Shown here piece after piece: positions 6,583 to 13,186 of a stretch of 13,301 nucleotides of DNA. Made by a program: the position numbers and the translations under genes. This DNA is from Parvibaculum sp040882025 (GTDB lineage Bacteria; Pseudomonadota; Alphaproteobacteria; Parvibaculales; Parvibaculaceae): positions 1 through 13,301 of the forward strand of contig NZ_JBBECC010000172.1 of assembly GCF_040882025.1 (NCBI RefSeq), in the 5' to 3' direction. Below the pieces are notes generated by a model. The model did no database searches. It was not told the origin of the DNA and saw only the letters and a list, made by a program, of their open reading frames with translations. The number at the start of each line of letters is the position of its first letter. The stretch's first letter is position 1.

Positions 6583-7020
6583 TCAAACCACCGCCATGCC
6601 GTATTTCGCCGCCTGCGCCGCCACCACTGCGTCGAGTTCGCCGAGCAGCGCGCCCCAGGCTGCATCCGTCTCCGTCGTCCATTCCGCGCCCAGCAAGTCG
6701 CGGAACGTCTCCATCGTCACATTGAAAAACGTCGCGAAGATGCGCGGCGGGACGCCGAAACCCTCGTGGTTGGTCAACTCGCTCTGAATCAGCACCGGCG
6801 CATAGGCGCGCGGCCCCAGAAAATCGAAAATGCAGTCGAGCGATTCCGACAGCATGTGCCCGCGGGCATTGCCGTCGGTGTCGAGCACGAAGAGCGCTTC
6901 CATTTCCGGCGCTTGCGCAAAAAGCCGCGCATAGACATGGGGCGCGGGATCTCCGGCCACTTCCGCCACGCGCTCGATGGAATGTTCGATCAGTTGTTTT
7001 TCTTGTTCGCTCAGGCTCAT
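6583..7020 (-). CDS. Single-domain globin (bacterial hemoglobin-like)
   Basis: The 145-residue product matches the all-helical globin fold. It opens with EKQLIEHSIERVAE (helix A region), followed by VYARLFAQAPEMEALF at 29-44 (B/C), a GHMLSE segment at 54-59 (E helix), and NHEGFGV at 84-90 with H85 as the expected proximal heme ligand. It then has FATFFNVTMETFRDLLG (G helix) and TTETDAAWGALLGEL (H helix). No reductase or signalling domain is attached. Family roles include O2 binding and NO detoxification; which applies cannot be read from the sequence. I chose the ATG at 7018-7020 because GGGAGG lies 6 nt upstream (7027-7032 on the minus strand); an upstream in-frame ATG at 7059 has weaker support. 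The ribosome binding site falls in a potential hairpin described separately. It is the last gene of the minus-strand run and converges with the racemase-like gene. Confidence 0.82.
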   Translation of the reverse strand: MSLSEQEKQLIEHSIERVAEVAGDPAPHVYARLFAQAPEMEALFVLDTDGNARGHMLSESLDCIFDFLGPRAYAPVLIQSELTNHEGFGVPPRIFATFFNVTMETFRDLLGAEWTTETDAAWGALLGELDAVVAAQAAKYGMAVV

Positions 7021-7059
7021 CGGGTGCCTCCCTGTTCTTTCGGGAGATCGTACACCCAT
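7018..7059 (-). promoter_or_regulatory. Possible mRNA hairpin masking the globin ribosome binding site
   Basis: On the minus-strand transcript, an inner stem pairs CTCCC (7042-7046) with GGGAG (7028-7032) around a 9-nt loop, and an outer stem pairs GGGTG (7053-7057) with CACCC (7022-7026). The GGGAGG ribosome binding site sits in the 3' side of the inner stem, and the start codon begins two bases beyond the outer stem. Pairing is visible; a regulatory role is inference. Confidence 0.4.
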
Positions 7060-7096
7060 GAGGCCGCCCCGGCGCAACCGCCGGCCGGCCGCCTGC

Positions 7097-8212
7097 CTAT
7101 CCGGGCTCCCTCATCACGAGCCAGGACAGCATGTACATCGCGCTCTTCTTCAGTTCGGCCGGAATCATCCGCCGAAAGCTTTCGGGAACCGCCGTCCAGT
7201 AGAGCGCGATGGCCCGGTCCAGCAAAGCGGATTTGCCTACCATCTGGAAGATGCGCCGGGGCGCTCTCGCGCCTGCCGGCGATGTTTGAACGGCGGCGCC
7301 GTGCGGGAAACAACGCACGGTCCCTGTCGTCGTCAGGGGCGCATCGGCTTCCATCAGCGCCTCGACAAGTCTCCGGCCCGCTTCCTGTCGCAGGTGCTCG
7401 CGTCCATTGCGGTGATTGCCGTGCGGAAAAGCCGGATTCGAGTTGATTTCGTAGACGATGAGGCGCCCGTTGGCGAAGGCATAGTCGATACGGCCAAACT
7501 CGACATGAGCCCGGTCGAAGATCGACATCAATTCGGCTTCATGCGGGTTGTGCCGGATATATTGCTCCTCCTCGGCGACAAAGGCGGGCGTGATGACGTT
7601 GGTGTCCTGCTTCACCATCCAGTGACGCGAAAATTGTATGTGCTGCGGCAGGATGCGGTCGGCGATCCGGAAGGCACCGTATTTCCGATAGTGGCCGTCG
7701 GCGTTCTTCTCGGCGCAGTACTCCACCGCGATGCGCCCCCGCAGCGGCAGCCCCCGGGCGGGAAGGCTGGCGATCGCGTCGTGCAGCTCTTCCTCCGAAT
7801 ACAGAAGGTCCGTTTCCGGACCGAATGCGCCGTCTTCCCGACGAATGAACACCGGATATCTGAGCGCGGGAATCGTGTCGTCGAGGCGCGCCGCCCGAAA
7901 GGGGTTGATGCCTTCCTTCCATAGCGTCGTCAGCAGCGAATAGCGTTGCCGCGAACGTGCGGGTTCGTTGAGGACGCGAACGCCCGGGACGGCGTCGCGC
8001 ATGGATCTTGCAACCATATGCGCCGCTTCGAGTTCATGCCCGGAGAGCCGGTCCAGGTCGGTGAATATCAGGTGCCCGGCGGCGAGCGTGCCCCTGGAAA
8101 AAATGTCCTCGTATGGCGTAACGCGCAGGGTGTTTCGCAGCGCGTCGCCGGCCGCGCAAAGAAACGGTACGACCGTATCCTGCTGTCCGTTCCGGCAAAT
8201 GTAGTGGATCAT
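7097..8212 (-). CDS. Orphan ATP-grasp domain protein (RimK/glutathione-synthetase-like), substrate unknown
   Basis: This 371-residue predicted cytoplasmic protein has an ATP-grasp core. VLNEPARSRQRYSLLTTLWKEGIN (80-103) resembles the segment leading into the central domain. YPVFIRREDG at 119-128 fits the phosphate-binding strand, VEYCAEKN at 163-170 the nucleotide-binding strand, and IDYAFANGRLIVYEINSNPAF at 242-262 the Mg-binding end (D243, E255, N257). ATP-grasp enzymes activate a carboxylate as acyl-phosphate and join it to an amine or thiol. The N-terminal ~80 residues and C-terminal ~80 residues show nothing I recognise. I chose ATG 8210-8212 because AGGA lies 8-11 nt upstream; a 56-codon upstream extension is low-complexity and unconvincing. 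No biosynthetic partner gene is adjacent: a globin lies 76 bp downstream and a 332-bp non-coding region upstream. Confidence 0.78.
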   Translation of the reverse strand: MIHYICRNGQQDTVVPFLCAAGDALRNTLRVTPYEDIFSRGTLAAGHLIFTDLDRLSGHELEAAHMVARSMRDAVPGVRVLNEPARSRQRYSLLTTLWKEGINPFRAARLDDTIPALRYPVFIRREDGAFGPETDLLYSEEELHDAIASLPARGLPLRGRIAVEYCAEKNADGHYRKYGAFRIADRILPQHIQFSRHWMVKQDTNVITPAFVAEEEQYIRHNPHEAELMSIFDRAHVEFGRIDYAFANGRLIVYEINSNPAFPHGNHRNGREHLRQEAGRRLVEALMEADAPLTTTGTVRCFPHGAAVQTSPAGARAPRRIFQMVGKSALLDRAIALYWTAVPESFRRMIPAELKKSAMYMLSWLVMREPG

Positions 8213-8544
8213 GCGTTTTCCTGTGCGCGGCTGTACGCTTGCATGCGGGAGAAACGATCCGGGCGGCCGTCGGTGCGCTTTTTGTCTTGCCCGGGATTCT
8301 CCGCATGACAATCGACTTGATCCTACGCTGCCTCCGAACGAGGCAGGAGTGACCATTTGGCGGCAGATTGTGACCGTCAATGACGGTCCTCGCGCGCCGA
8401 TTGTGACCGGCGCGTGTCAGCTCACACAGATTTCGTATGGGACGATACGTGATCGGGCAATTCTTCGTGGCGATTCGATCGGAGCGAGAAGTTGCGGTCG
8501 TTCAACAATCAGATACGGATTTCGCACCCGCAGCAAGCGGCATG
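8213..8544. other. 332-bp intergenic region with clustered dyads
   Basis: No supported gene or tRNA is visible. The region should hold the promoter of the ATP-grasp gene (minus strand) and the tail of the hydrolase transcript. It contains the hairpin CTGCCTC-5-GAGGCAG (8328-8346), the near-continuous palindrome GACCGTCA-A-TGACGGTC (8372-8388), the dyad CGCGCCG-8-CGGCGCG (8393-8414) and the dyad CGTAT-6-ATACG (8434-8449). An 11-bp direct repeat, GATTGTGACCG, occurs at 8366-8376 and 8399-8409. None of the hairpins is followed by a T-run, so they look more like protein-binding sites than terminators. Confidence 0.6.
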
Positions 8545-9285
8545 TCAGCCGTACAGCCACTCATGCAGCCCCGTCCGGTCGAACGGTTTCCAGTCATTCT
8601 CGGGCTGCGCCAGCCGGTCGGCAATGGCCCAGAGCACCATCGGATTGACGCCCATGCCGAGATGCGTCGCCGTCACCTCTATATTCTCCGCCTGCGGACC
8701 ATCCGTTTCACGGCAGTCTTCCCAATCGACCACGCCGTCGCTTTTCGAATAGATCGCGGTGCAGGGCACAGGTGGAGCGACGCGGCGGCGGGCGGCCTTT
8801 TCGGCGCTGTGCCCGTTGACGCCGCCGTTCATGACATAGTCCGCGCCGTCGGGGTCGTGATCCGCGCCGAAAGGACTGCCCAGCGTCACGACCTGCCGCA
8901 CAAGGCTCGGATATTCACGTGCCAGTTCCCGCGCATAAATGCCGCCAAGACTCCAGCCGACAATGCTGACGCGGCGGCCGTAACGGGCCGACAATTCGCG
9001 CAGGCGCGTGCGCAGGGCTTCGTGCAGTACGCGGCTCGGACCCCAGTTGTGGCCCTGGTTCCAGGGATGCGTCGTATAACCGATTTCGTCGAGATAGCGG
9101 CGGATGACGAAAGTCGACTCGTCGCCGGTCAGCATGCCCGGCAGCACGAGGACGCCATGACCGTCGCCGCGCGGCGCATTGAGCAAGGCCGGCAGCGCCG
9201 GCGCCAGCGCGCCCAGTTCCGCAAAGACACGCAATTCGCCCGCCCAGGACAGAAGCGTCCGCGCTCCGTCGGCTGAAAACGGCAT
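8545..9285 (-). CDS. Alpha/beta hydrolase (esterase/lipase-like)
   Basis: The 246-residue predicted soluble protein has an alpha/beta hydrolase fold. HGVLVLPGMLTGDEST at 43-58 fits the oxyanion-hole strand, and IVGWSLGGIYARELA at 108-122 carries the nucleophile elbow G-W-S-L-G with S112. The acid is probably D183 or D187 in YSKSDGVVDWEDC, and the histidine H208 in TATHLGMGV. The closing 'KSDGVVDW...THLGMGVNP' pattern is typical of lipase-like members that act on acyl esters; the substrate cannot be predicted. There is no clear signal peptide. The ATG at 9283-9285 is preceded by a purine-rich AAAAAGGGGG stretch that could serve as ribosome binding site. It lies 74 bp downstream of the CDF exporter on the same strand, so read-through transcription from the metal module is possible, though the functional link is unclear. 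Confidence 0.82.
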   Translation of the reverse strand: MPFSADGARTLLSWAGELRVFAELGALAPALPALLNAPRGDGHGVLVLPGMLTGDESTFVIRRYLDEIGYTTHPWNQGHNWGPSRVLHEALRTRLRELSARYGRRVSIVGWSLGGIYARELAREYPSLVRQVVTLGSPFGADHDPDGADYVMNGGVNGHSAEKAARRRVAPPVPCTAIYSKSDGVVDWEDCRETDGPQAENIEVTATHLGMGVNPMVLWAIADRLAQPENDWKPFDRTGLHEWLYG

Positions 9286-9359
9286 GATTGGCCCCCTTTT
9301 TCGATGTTGGATGGATCATACCGCATCGCAGCATGATTTGCGCGGGGAATTTTTGAGCC

Positions 9360-10280
9360 TCAACAAGGCTCGTCATTTTGAAAATTATGACCGTGTGCCT
9401 CGGCATCGGGGCAATCCGCCTGCTCGATCTGCACTGTCGCGTGGCCGATGCCGAAGCGGCTGCCGAGCCGTGCCTTGATGGCGGCGAGCGCCGCGCCGGC
9501 ATCCGTACCGGGCGCGAGACGCGCGTGCAGTGTTGCCACCTTGCGCTCCGATGTCAGCGACCAGGCGTGAACGTGGTGTACATCGGCCAGTCCAGGTACA
9601 TGCGTCAGCAGATCGTCGGCGATGTCGCCGCCGCCTGCGCCTTCGGGTGAGCCCTCCATCAGCACATGCGCGGACTCGCGGATGATCGCCGCGGCGCTGC
9701 GAAGGATCAGCAGCGCGACGAGTACCGACAGGATCGGGTCGATCGCGGTGAAGCCGGTAAAGAGGATGGTGACCGCCGCCGCGATCGCCGCGACCGAGCC
9801 TAAAAGATCGCCCATTACATGCAGCGCCGCGCCGCGCATGTTGAGATTGCCGTCGCCGCCATGCAGCAGTTTCAGCGCCGCGATATTGACGGCGAGACCG
9901 GCAATGGCGACGGCGAGCATCGGCCCGGCCAGAATGTCGCGCGGTTCCATGATGCGCGTCGCCGCTTCGAAAAGAATCCAGCCGACCAGCACCAGCATCA
10001 CGATGCCGTTGGTGAAGGCGGCCAGCGTTTCGGCGCGTCCGTAGCCATAGGAGCGGGCGATATCGGCTGGCTTGCGCGCCAGCCGCGTCGCCACCCAGGC
10101 CAGCATCAGCGCACCGGTGTCGGTCAGCATGTGGCCGGCATCGGCAATCAGCGCCAGCGAGCCCGAGAGCACGCCACCCACGAACTCGACCAGCATGAAG
10201 GTGCCGGTCAGCCACATCGCGAAGAACACGCGGCGCTCATTGGCGTGGCTGTGGTCGTTGCTATGCTGATGCGCGGTCAT
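9360..10280 (-). CDS. Cation diffusion facilitator (CDF) metal exporter, CzcD/ZitB-like
   Basis: An inner-membrane H+ antiporter expected to export Zn2+ (possibly Co2+ or Cd2+) from the cytoplasm. The 306-residue protein begins with a His-rich segment (H4, H6, H10, H12), followed by six hydrophobic segments at about 17-37, 42-65, 85-107, 119-139, 155-176 and 180-197. The tetrahedral transport site is complete: D-x2-H-x3-D as DAGHMLTD (D47, H50, D54) in the second segment and HVMGD (H154, D158) in the fifth. D47/H50 plus D158 with a further acidic or His ligand is the Zn-type pattern. The C-terminal cytoplasmic domain shows HVHAWSLTSERKVATLHA, typical of CDF proteins. It lies 93 bp downstream of the arsR-like gene on the same strand, so a metal-induced operon is likely. 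The ribosome binding site is weak and overlaps a small dyad (10283-10298). Confidence 0.93.
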   Translation of the reverse strand: MTAHQHSNDHSHANERRVFFAMWLTGTFMLVEFVGGVLSGSLALIADAGHMLTDTGALMLAWVATRLARKPADIARSYGYGRAETLAAFTNGIVMLVLVGWILFEAATRIMEPRDILAGPMLAVAIAGLAVNIAALKLLHGGDGNLNMRGAALHVMGDLLGSVAAIAAAVTILFTGFTAIDPILSVLVALLILRSAAAIIRESAHVLMEGSPEGAGGGDIADDLLTHVPGLADVHHVHAWSLTSERKVATLHARLAPGTDAGAALAAIKARLGSRFGIGHATVQIEQADCPDAEAHGHNFQNDEPC

Positions 10281-10282
10281 CT

Positions 10283-10298
10283 TGAATTCCGATATTCA
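10283..10298. promoter_or_regulatory. Possible second regulator-binding dyad ahead of the exporter gene
   Basis: TGAATTCCGATATTCA is a dyad (TGAAT-6-ATTCA) ending 2 bp from the exporter's start codon on the minus strand. It shares the TGAAT/ATTCA half-sites of the ArsR operator at 10718-10733, but the spacing is wider. Function is inferred only from this resemblance and its location. Confidence 0.25.
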
Positions 10299-10373
10299 TG
10301 GGAGATTGCTACCTGTGCCCATTATCTCACGGGGCGGGAGAGCGGGGATAAGTGGAATGAAACGGCGCCGGGT

Positions 10374-10703
10374 TCATTCCGCGTCCTCGTTCACATGCGC
10401 GATCATGTCGGCGATCACACGCGCGACATGCGCATCGTGCACGCGGTAGAAAACCTGCTTGCCGCGCCTCTCGGGGCTGACGAGGCGCGTGGCGCGCAAC
10501 AGCCGCAGATGATGGCTGACCAGCGAGACGGAGAGGCCCAGCGTGGCGGCGATCTCGCCGACGGCGCGCGGGCCGGCCAGCGTCGCCGTCACGATCCGCA
10601 GGCGGCTCGGGTCGCCCAGCATCTTGAACATGTCGGCAAGCTCGACCGTCTTGTCGTCGTCGAGCGGGAGCGGCGCGGGTTTGGCGGTCTTCGGCGTGGG
10701 CAT
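10374..10703 (-). CDS. ArsR/SmtB-family metal-sensing repressor with alpha5 Zn site
   Basis: A 109-residue winged-helix repressor that should dissociate from DNA when it binds metal. The recognition region is GEIAATLGLSVSLVSHHLRLL at 49-69, preceded by FKMLGDPSRLRIV (26-38) and followed by the wing RRGKQVFYRV (79-88). The C-terminal helix carries D90-x-H92-x10-H103-x2-E106, which is exactly the alpha5 zinc site of SmtB/CzrA/ZiaR. The protein has no cysteine, so the arsenic and cadmium thiolate sites (alpha3, alpha3N) are absent. This predicts Zn(II)/Co(II) sensing. I chose ATG 10701-10703; longer in-frame starts run through the operator and into purT. It is followed on the same strand by the CDF exporter and is divergent from purT. 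The operator at 10718-10733 suggests autoregulation. Confidence 0.93.
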   Translation of the reverse strand: MPTPKTAKPAPLPLDDDKTVELADMFKMLGDPSRLRIVTATLAGPRAVGEIAATLGLSVSLVSHHLRLLRATRLVSPERRGKQVFYRVHDAHVARVIADMIAHVNEDAE

Positions 10704-10717
10704 GACGAACCATATAA

Positions 10718-10740
10718 TTGAATATATGTTCAAGTGTATA
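10718..10740 (-). promoter_or_regulatory. ArsR-type operator (TTGAATATATGTTCAA) with adjacent -10-like element
   Basis: The 16-bp TTGAATATATGTTCAA (10718-10733) is a palindrome with one mismatched pair. On the minus strand it contains TGAACA-TA-TATTCA, close to the known SmtB/ZiaR/CzrA operator form TGAACA-N2-TATTCA. It ends 15 bp upstream of the arsR-like start. TATACA on the minus strand (10735-10740) abuts it on the upstream side and could be the -10 box, placing the operator over the transcription start. A second flanking dyad, CATATA-6-TATATG (10711-10728), overlaps it. The AT-rich patch stands out in the GC-rich surroundings. Confidence 0.75.
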
Positions 10741-10833
10741 GAGAAAGATCGTGAAGCGCAAGGCCCTCTTCCGGCGTTCAGCCCGCCGCCGATCCGTGCT
10801 AAACCCGCGCCCCTAACGGTTTCAGGAGGCCCC

Positions 10834-12048
10834 ATGCGCATCGGCACGCCGCTTTCCCCTTCCGCCACGCGGGTCATGCTGCTGGGCTCGGGCGAGCTCG
10901 GCAAGGAGGTGGCGATCGAGTTGCAGCGCTACGGCGTCGAGGTCATCGCGGTCGACCGCTATGCCGACGCGCCGGCGCATCAGGTGGCGCATCGCGGCCA
11001 TGTCATTGCCATGACCGACGCCAGGGCGCTGCGCGCGCTGATCGAAAAAGAGCGCCCGCACATCATCATCCCGGAAATCGAAGCCATCGCGACGGCGGAG
11101 CTGGCAAAGATCGAGGCCGAAGGTCTCGCCGAAGTCATCCCGACCGCGCGCGCGACGCAACTGACGATGAACCGCGAGGGTATCCGCCGCCTTGCCGCCG
11201 AGGAGCTCGGCCTGCCGGTCTCGCCCTATGCCTTCGCCTCAAGCGCCGCCGAGCTGAAAGCGGCCATCGACGGCGGCATCGGCTTTCCCTGTTTCGTCAA
11301 GCCGGTCATGTCCTCTTCCGGCAAGGGACAGAGCTTTCTGGAGGCGCCGGGCGGTGTCCAGAAGGCCTGGGACCTGGCGATGTCGGGCAGCCGCGTCGAG
11401 GCGCCGCGCGTCATCGTCGAAGGCATGATCGATTTCGATTATGAAATCACGTTGCTCACCGTTCGCGCGCGGCGCGCGGGCGGCGGCATCGAAACGCAAT
11501 TCTGCGCGCCGGTCGGTCACCGTCAGGTCAAAGGCGACTATGTCGAGAGCTGGCAGCCGCAGCCGATGAGCGAAACGGCGCTGGCGGCCTCGCGCGACAT
11601 CGCCCGGAAAGTGACGGATTCGCTGGGGGGCAGGGGCATTTTCGGCGTCGAACTCTTCATCAAGGGCGACAAGGTCTGGTTTTCCGAGGTCAGCCCGCGG
11701 CCGCACGACACCGGCCTCGTGACGCTGGTCACCCAGCATCTGAGCGAATTCGCGCTGCATGCCCGCGCCGTTCTCGGTCTTCCCGTTTCGGTCGAGATGA
11801 ATTCACCGGGCGCCAGCGCCGTCATCTATGGTGGGCGCGACGAAAAGGGTATTGCTTATGAAGGGCTCGATCAGGCGCTGGCGTTGCCCGGCACTGAAGT
11901 GAGGCTGTTCGGCAAGCCGGAGGCCTTTACCAAGCGGCGGATGGGCGTGGCGCTTGCGCGGGCGTCCACTGTCGAGGAAGCGCGGGCGCGGGCGAAACAG
12001 GCGGCCGGGCTTGTGAAACCGGTCTCGGGCGATGGAGTTGGCGATTGA
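10834..12048 (+). CDS. purT: Formate-dependent phosphoribosylglycinamide formyltransferase PurT
   Basis: PurT formylates GAR to FGAR in purine synthesis using formate and ATP, bypassing the folate-dependent PurN. The 404-residue protein follows the Escherichia coli enzyme closely from ATRVMLLGSGELGKEVAIEL (11-30) through EIEAIATAEL (81-90) and LTMNREGIRRLAAEELGLP (110-128). The ATP-grasp core has FVKPVMSSSGKGQSF at 154-168. The Mg ligands are E273 (FGVELF) and E285 (WFSEVSPRPHDTG), and APVGHR (225-230) is conserved. A few extra residues (RRAGGG, 213-218) occur before the APVGHR strand. The ATG at 10834 has AGGAGG at 10824-10829, only 4 nt away. The longer in-frame reading from 10543 is antisense to the arsR-like gene and not real. 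The stop overlaps the start of the antiporter gene, and the gene is divergent from the zinc module. Confidence 0.97.
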   Translation: MRIGTPLSPSATRVMLLGSGELGKEVAIELQRYGVEVIAVDRYADAPAHQVAHRGHVIAMTDARALRALIEKERPHIIIPEIEAIATAELAKIEAEGLAEVIPTARATQLTMNREGIRRLAAEELGLPVSPYAFASSAAELKAAIDGGIGFPCFVKPVMSSSGKGQSFLEAPGGVQKAWDLAMSGSRVEAPRVIVEGMIDFDYEITLLTVRARRAGGGIETQFCAPVGHRQVKGDYVESWQPQPMSETALAASRDIARKVTDSLGGRGIFGVELFIKGDKVWFSEVSPRPHDTGLVTLVTQHLSEFALHARAVLGLPVSVEMNSPGASAVIYGGRDEKGIAYEGLDQALALPGTEVRLFGKPEAFTKRRMGVALARASTVEEARARAKQAAGLVKPVSGDGVGD

Positions 12049-13001
12049 CGTGGACGTTTCTGTTTCTGGTTCTCGGGCTCGCGCTGCTGCTTGGCGGCGC
12101 GGAGTTTCTGGTCAAGGGCGCGGCGGGGCTTGCCACGCGGCTCGGCGTTTCCCCCTTCCTGATCGGCCTGACGCTGGTCGGCTTCGGGACCTCGGCGCCC
12201 GAACTCGTCGCGAGCCTCGAAGGCGCTCTTGCGGGGTATCCCGGCATCGCGGTCGGCAATGTCGTCGGTTCCAACATCGCCAATATCCTGCTGATTATCG
12301 GTGTCGCCGGACTCGTCTATCCGATGACCGTCGAACGCGGAACGCTGAAGCGCGACGGGTCGATGATGCTGGCCGCGGCGGCGGTGATGATCATTGTCTG
12401 CGTCTATGGCTTCCTGTCGCGCGGCGTCGGTATCGTCTTTCTGCTGCTGCTGGCGGGGTATCTCGTCTACACCTATCGCGCCGACCGCAAGTGCCAGGAC
12501 GGCACCGCCCATCTCCATGCCTCCGAGGCGGCGTTCCTGCAGGCGGGCCCGCGTTTCGGCCTTGCGATCGAACTCGTGATGGCGCTGGGCGGTCTCGTCG
12601 CGCTCGTTGCGGGCGCCTCGCTGCTGGTCGGCAGCGCGGTCAAGCTCGCCGACACATTTGGCATCTCCGATTCGGTCATCGGCCTGACCGTCGTCGCCGT
12701 CGGCACCTCGCTGCCTGAACTCGCGACCTCGGTGCTCGCCGCCTTGCGCCGCAAATCCGAGATCGCCATCGGCAATGTGGTCGGCAGCAACATCTTCAAC
12801 GTGCTCGGCATAGCGGGCACCGTCGCCGCCGTGAAGCCGATCACGGTGCCGGCCGACATCGCTTCCTTCGACATCTGGGTCATGGGTGCGGCAACGCTCG
12901 TCTTCCTCTTCTTCGCCTTCACGGGTGCGCGGCTCGGGCGGATGGAAGCGATGCTCTTGTTGATTGGCTATGGGGCCTATGTGACGTTCCTGCTGTCCTG
13001 A
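12045..13001 (+). CDS. Calcium/sodium antiporter (CaCA family, YrbG/CaxA-like)
   Basis: A 318-residue inner-membrane exchanger with about ten hydrophobic segments arranged as two inverted homologous halves. The two alpha-repeats are plain: IGLTLVGFGTSAPELVASL (40-58) with GNVVGSNIAN (71-80), and IGLTVVAVGTSLPELATSV (212-230) with GNVVGSNIFN (243-252). The glutamates E53 and E225 in GTSxPE are the expected cation ligands. A cytoplasmic loop with charged residues (about 144-168) joins the halves. The start is a TTG at 12045 that overlaps the purT stop as TTGA, with GGAG at 12034-12037 inside the purT end, so translational coupling is likely. No better start exists downstream before the first membrane segment. 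The link between purine synthesis and cation exchange is probably only co-transcription. No T-rich terminator follows directly. Confidence 0.93.
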   Translation: MTWTFLFLVLGLALLLGGAEFLVKGAAGLATRLGVSPFLIGLTLVGFGTSAPELVASLEGALAGYPGIAVGNVVGSNIANILLIIGVAGLVYPMTVERGTLKRDGSMMLAAAAVMIIVCVYGFLSRGVGIVFLLLLAGYLVYTYRADRKCQDGTAHLHASEAAFLQAGPRFGLAIELVMALGGLVALVAGASLLVGSAVKLADTFGISDSVIGLTVVAVGTSLPELATSVLAALRRKSEIAIGNVVGSNIFNVLGIAGTVAAVKPITVPADIASFDIWVMGAATLVFLFFAFTGARLGRMEAMLLLIGYGAYVTFLLS

Positions 13002-13063
13002 TATGACAGTTTTATGACAGTTCCGTGACAGAGGGGGGTAAGCTGTCACGCGCTGTGCTGTCA
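13002..13063. promoter_or_regulatory. TGACAG/CTGTCA repeat array with a Pho-box match on the minus strand
   Basis: TGACAG occurs at 13004-13009, 13015-13020 and 13026-13031, exactly 11 bp apart. CTGTCA follows at 13043-13048 and 13058-13063. Read on the minus strand the first block gives CTGTCATAAAACTGTCAT, which fits the Escherichia coli PhoB consensus (two 11-bp CTGTCAT direct repeats) at every position, preceded by a third degenerate unit. The inner pair GTGACAG-11-CTGTCAC (13025-13049) is also a perfect dyad. The array lies directly after the antiporter stop and about 125 bp before the LysR gene. Its orientation does not point at a visible minus-strand gene, so the target is uncertain. 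Confidence 0.55.
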
Positions 13064-13126
13064 CAATTGCTCTTTTCATGCCTGTTTTTTGCAATCCAAC
13101 CTTTGCTTTTCCGCATTTTAAAGCTT

Positions 13127-13155
13127 GTGCAAAGTCCCTATGCTGTTCGTGCAAA
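13127..13155. repeat. GTGCAAA direct repeat upstream of the LysR-type gene
   Basis: GTGCAAA occurs at 13127-13133 and 13149-13155, 22 bp apart, which is two helical turns. It lies in an AT-rich leader 32-60 bp before the LysR start codon. It could be an autoregulatory site, but the match is short and chance is possible. Confidence 0.3.
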
Positions 13156-13186
13156 TCTCGGTTTTGGCGCGGGCGGGGCTAAGTCC

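Noticed and set aside
8401..8430. CRP-like TGTGA...TCACA in the intergenic region
   Set aside because: The half-sites are far more than the required 6 bp apart.
8437..9276. 279-codon plus-strand frame
   Set aside because: Lies opposite the alpha/beta hydrolase, whose catalytic motifs are clear; the plus-strand peptide has no motif.
9355..9371. Hairpin GAGCCT-CAACA-AGGCTC at the exporter stop codon as a terminator
   Set aside because: On the transcribed (minus) strand it is followed by an A-run, not a T-run, so it does not fit an intrinsic terminator.
11871..13154. 427-codon minus-strand frame opposite the antiporter
   Set aside because: His/Arg/Asp-rich mirror of a membrane protein gene; the real coding strand shows two GTSxPE repeats.
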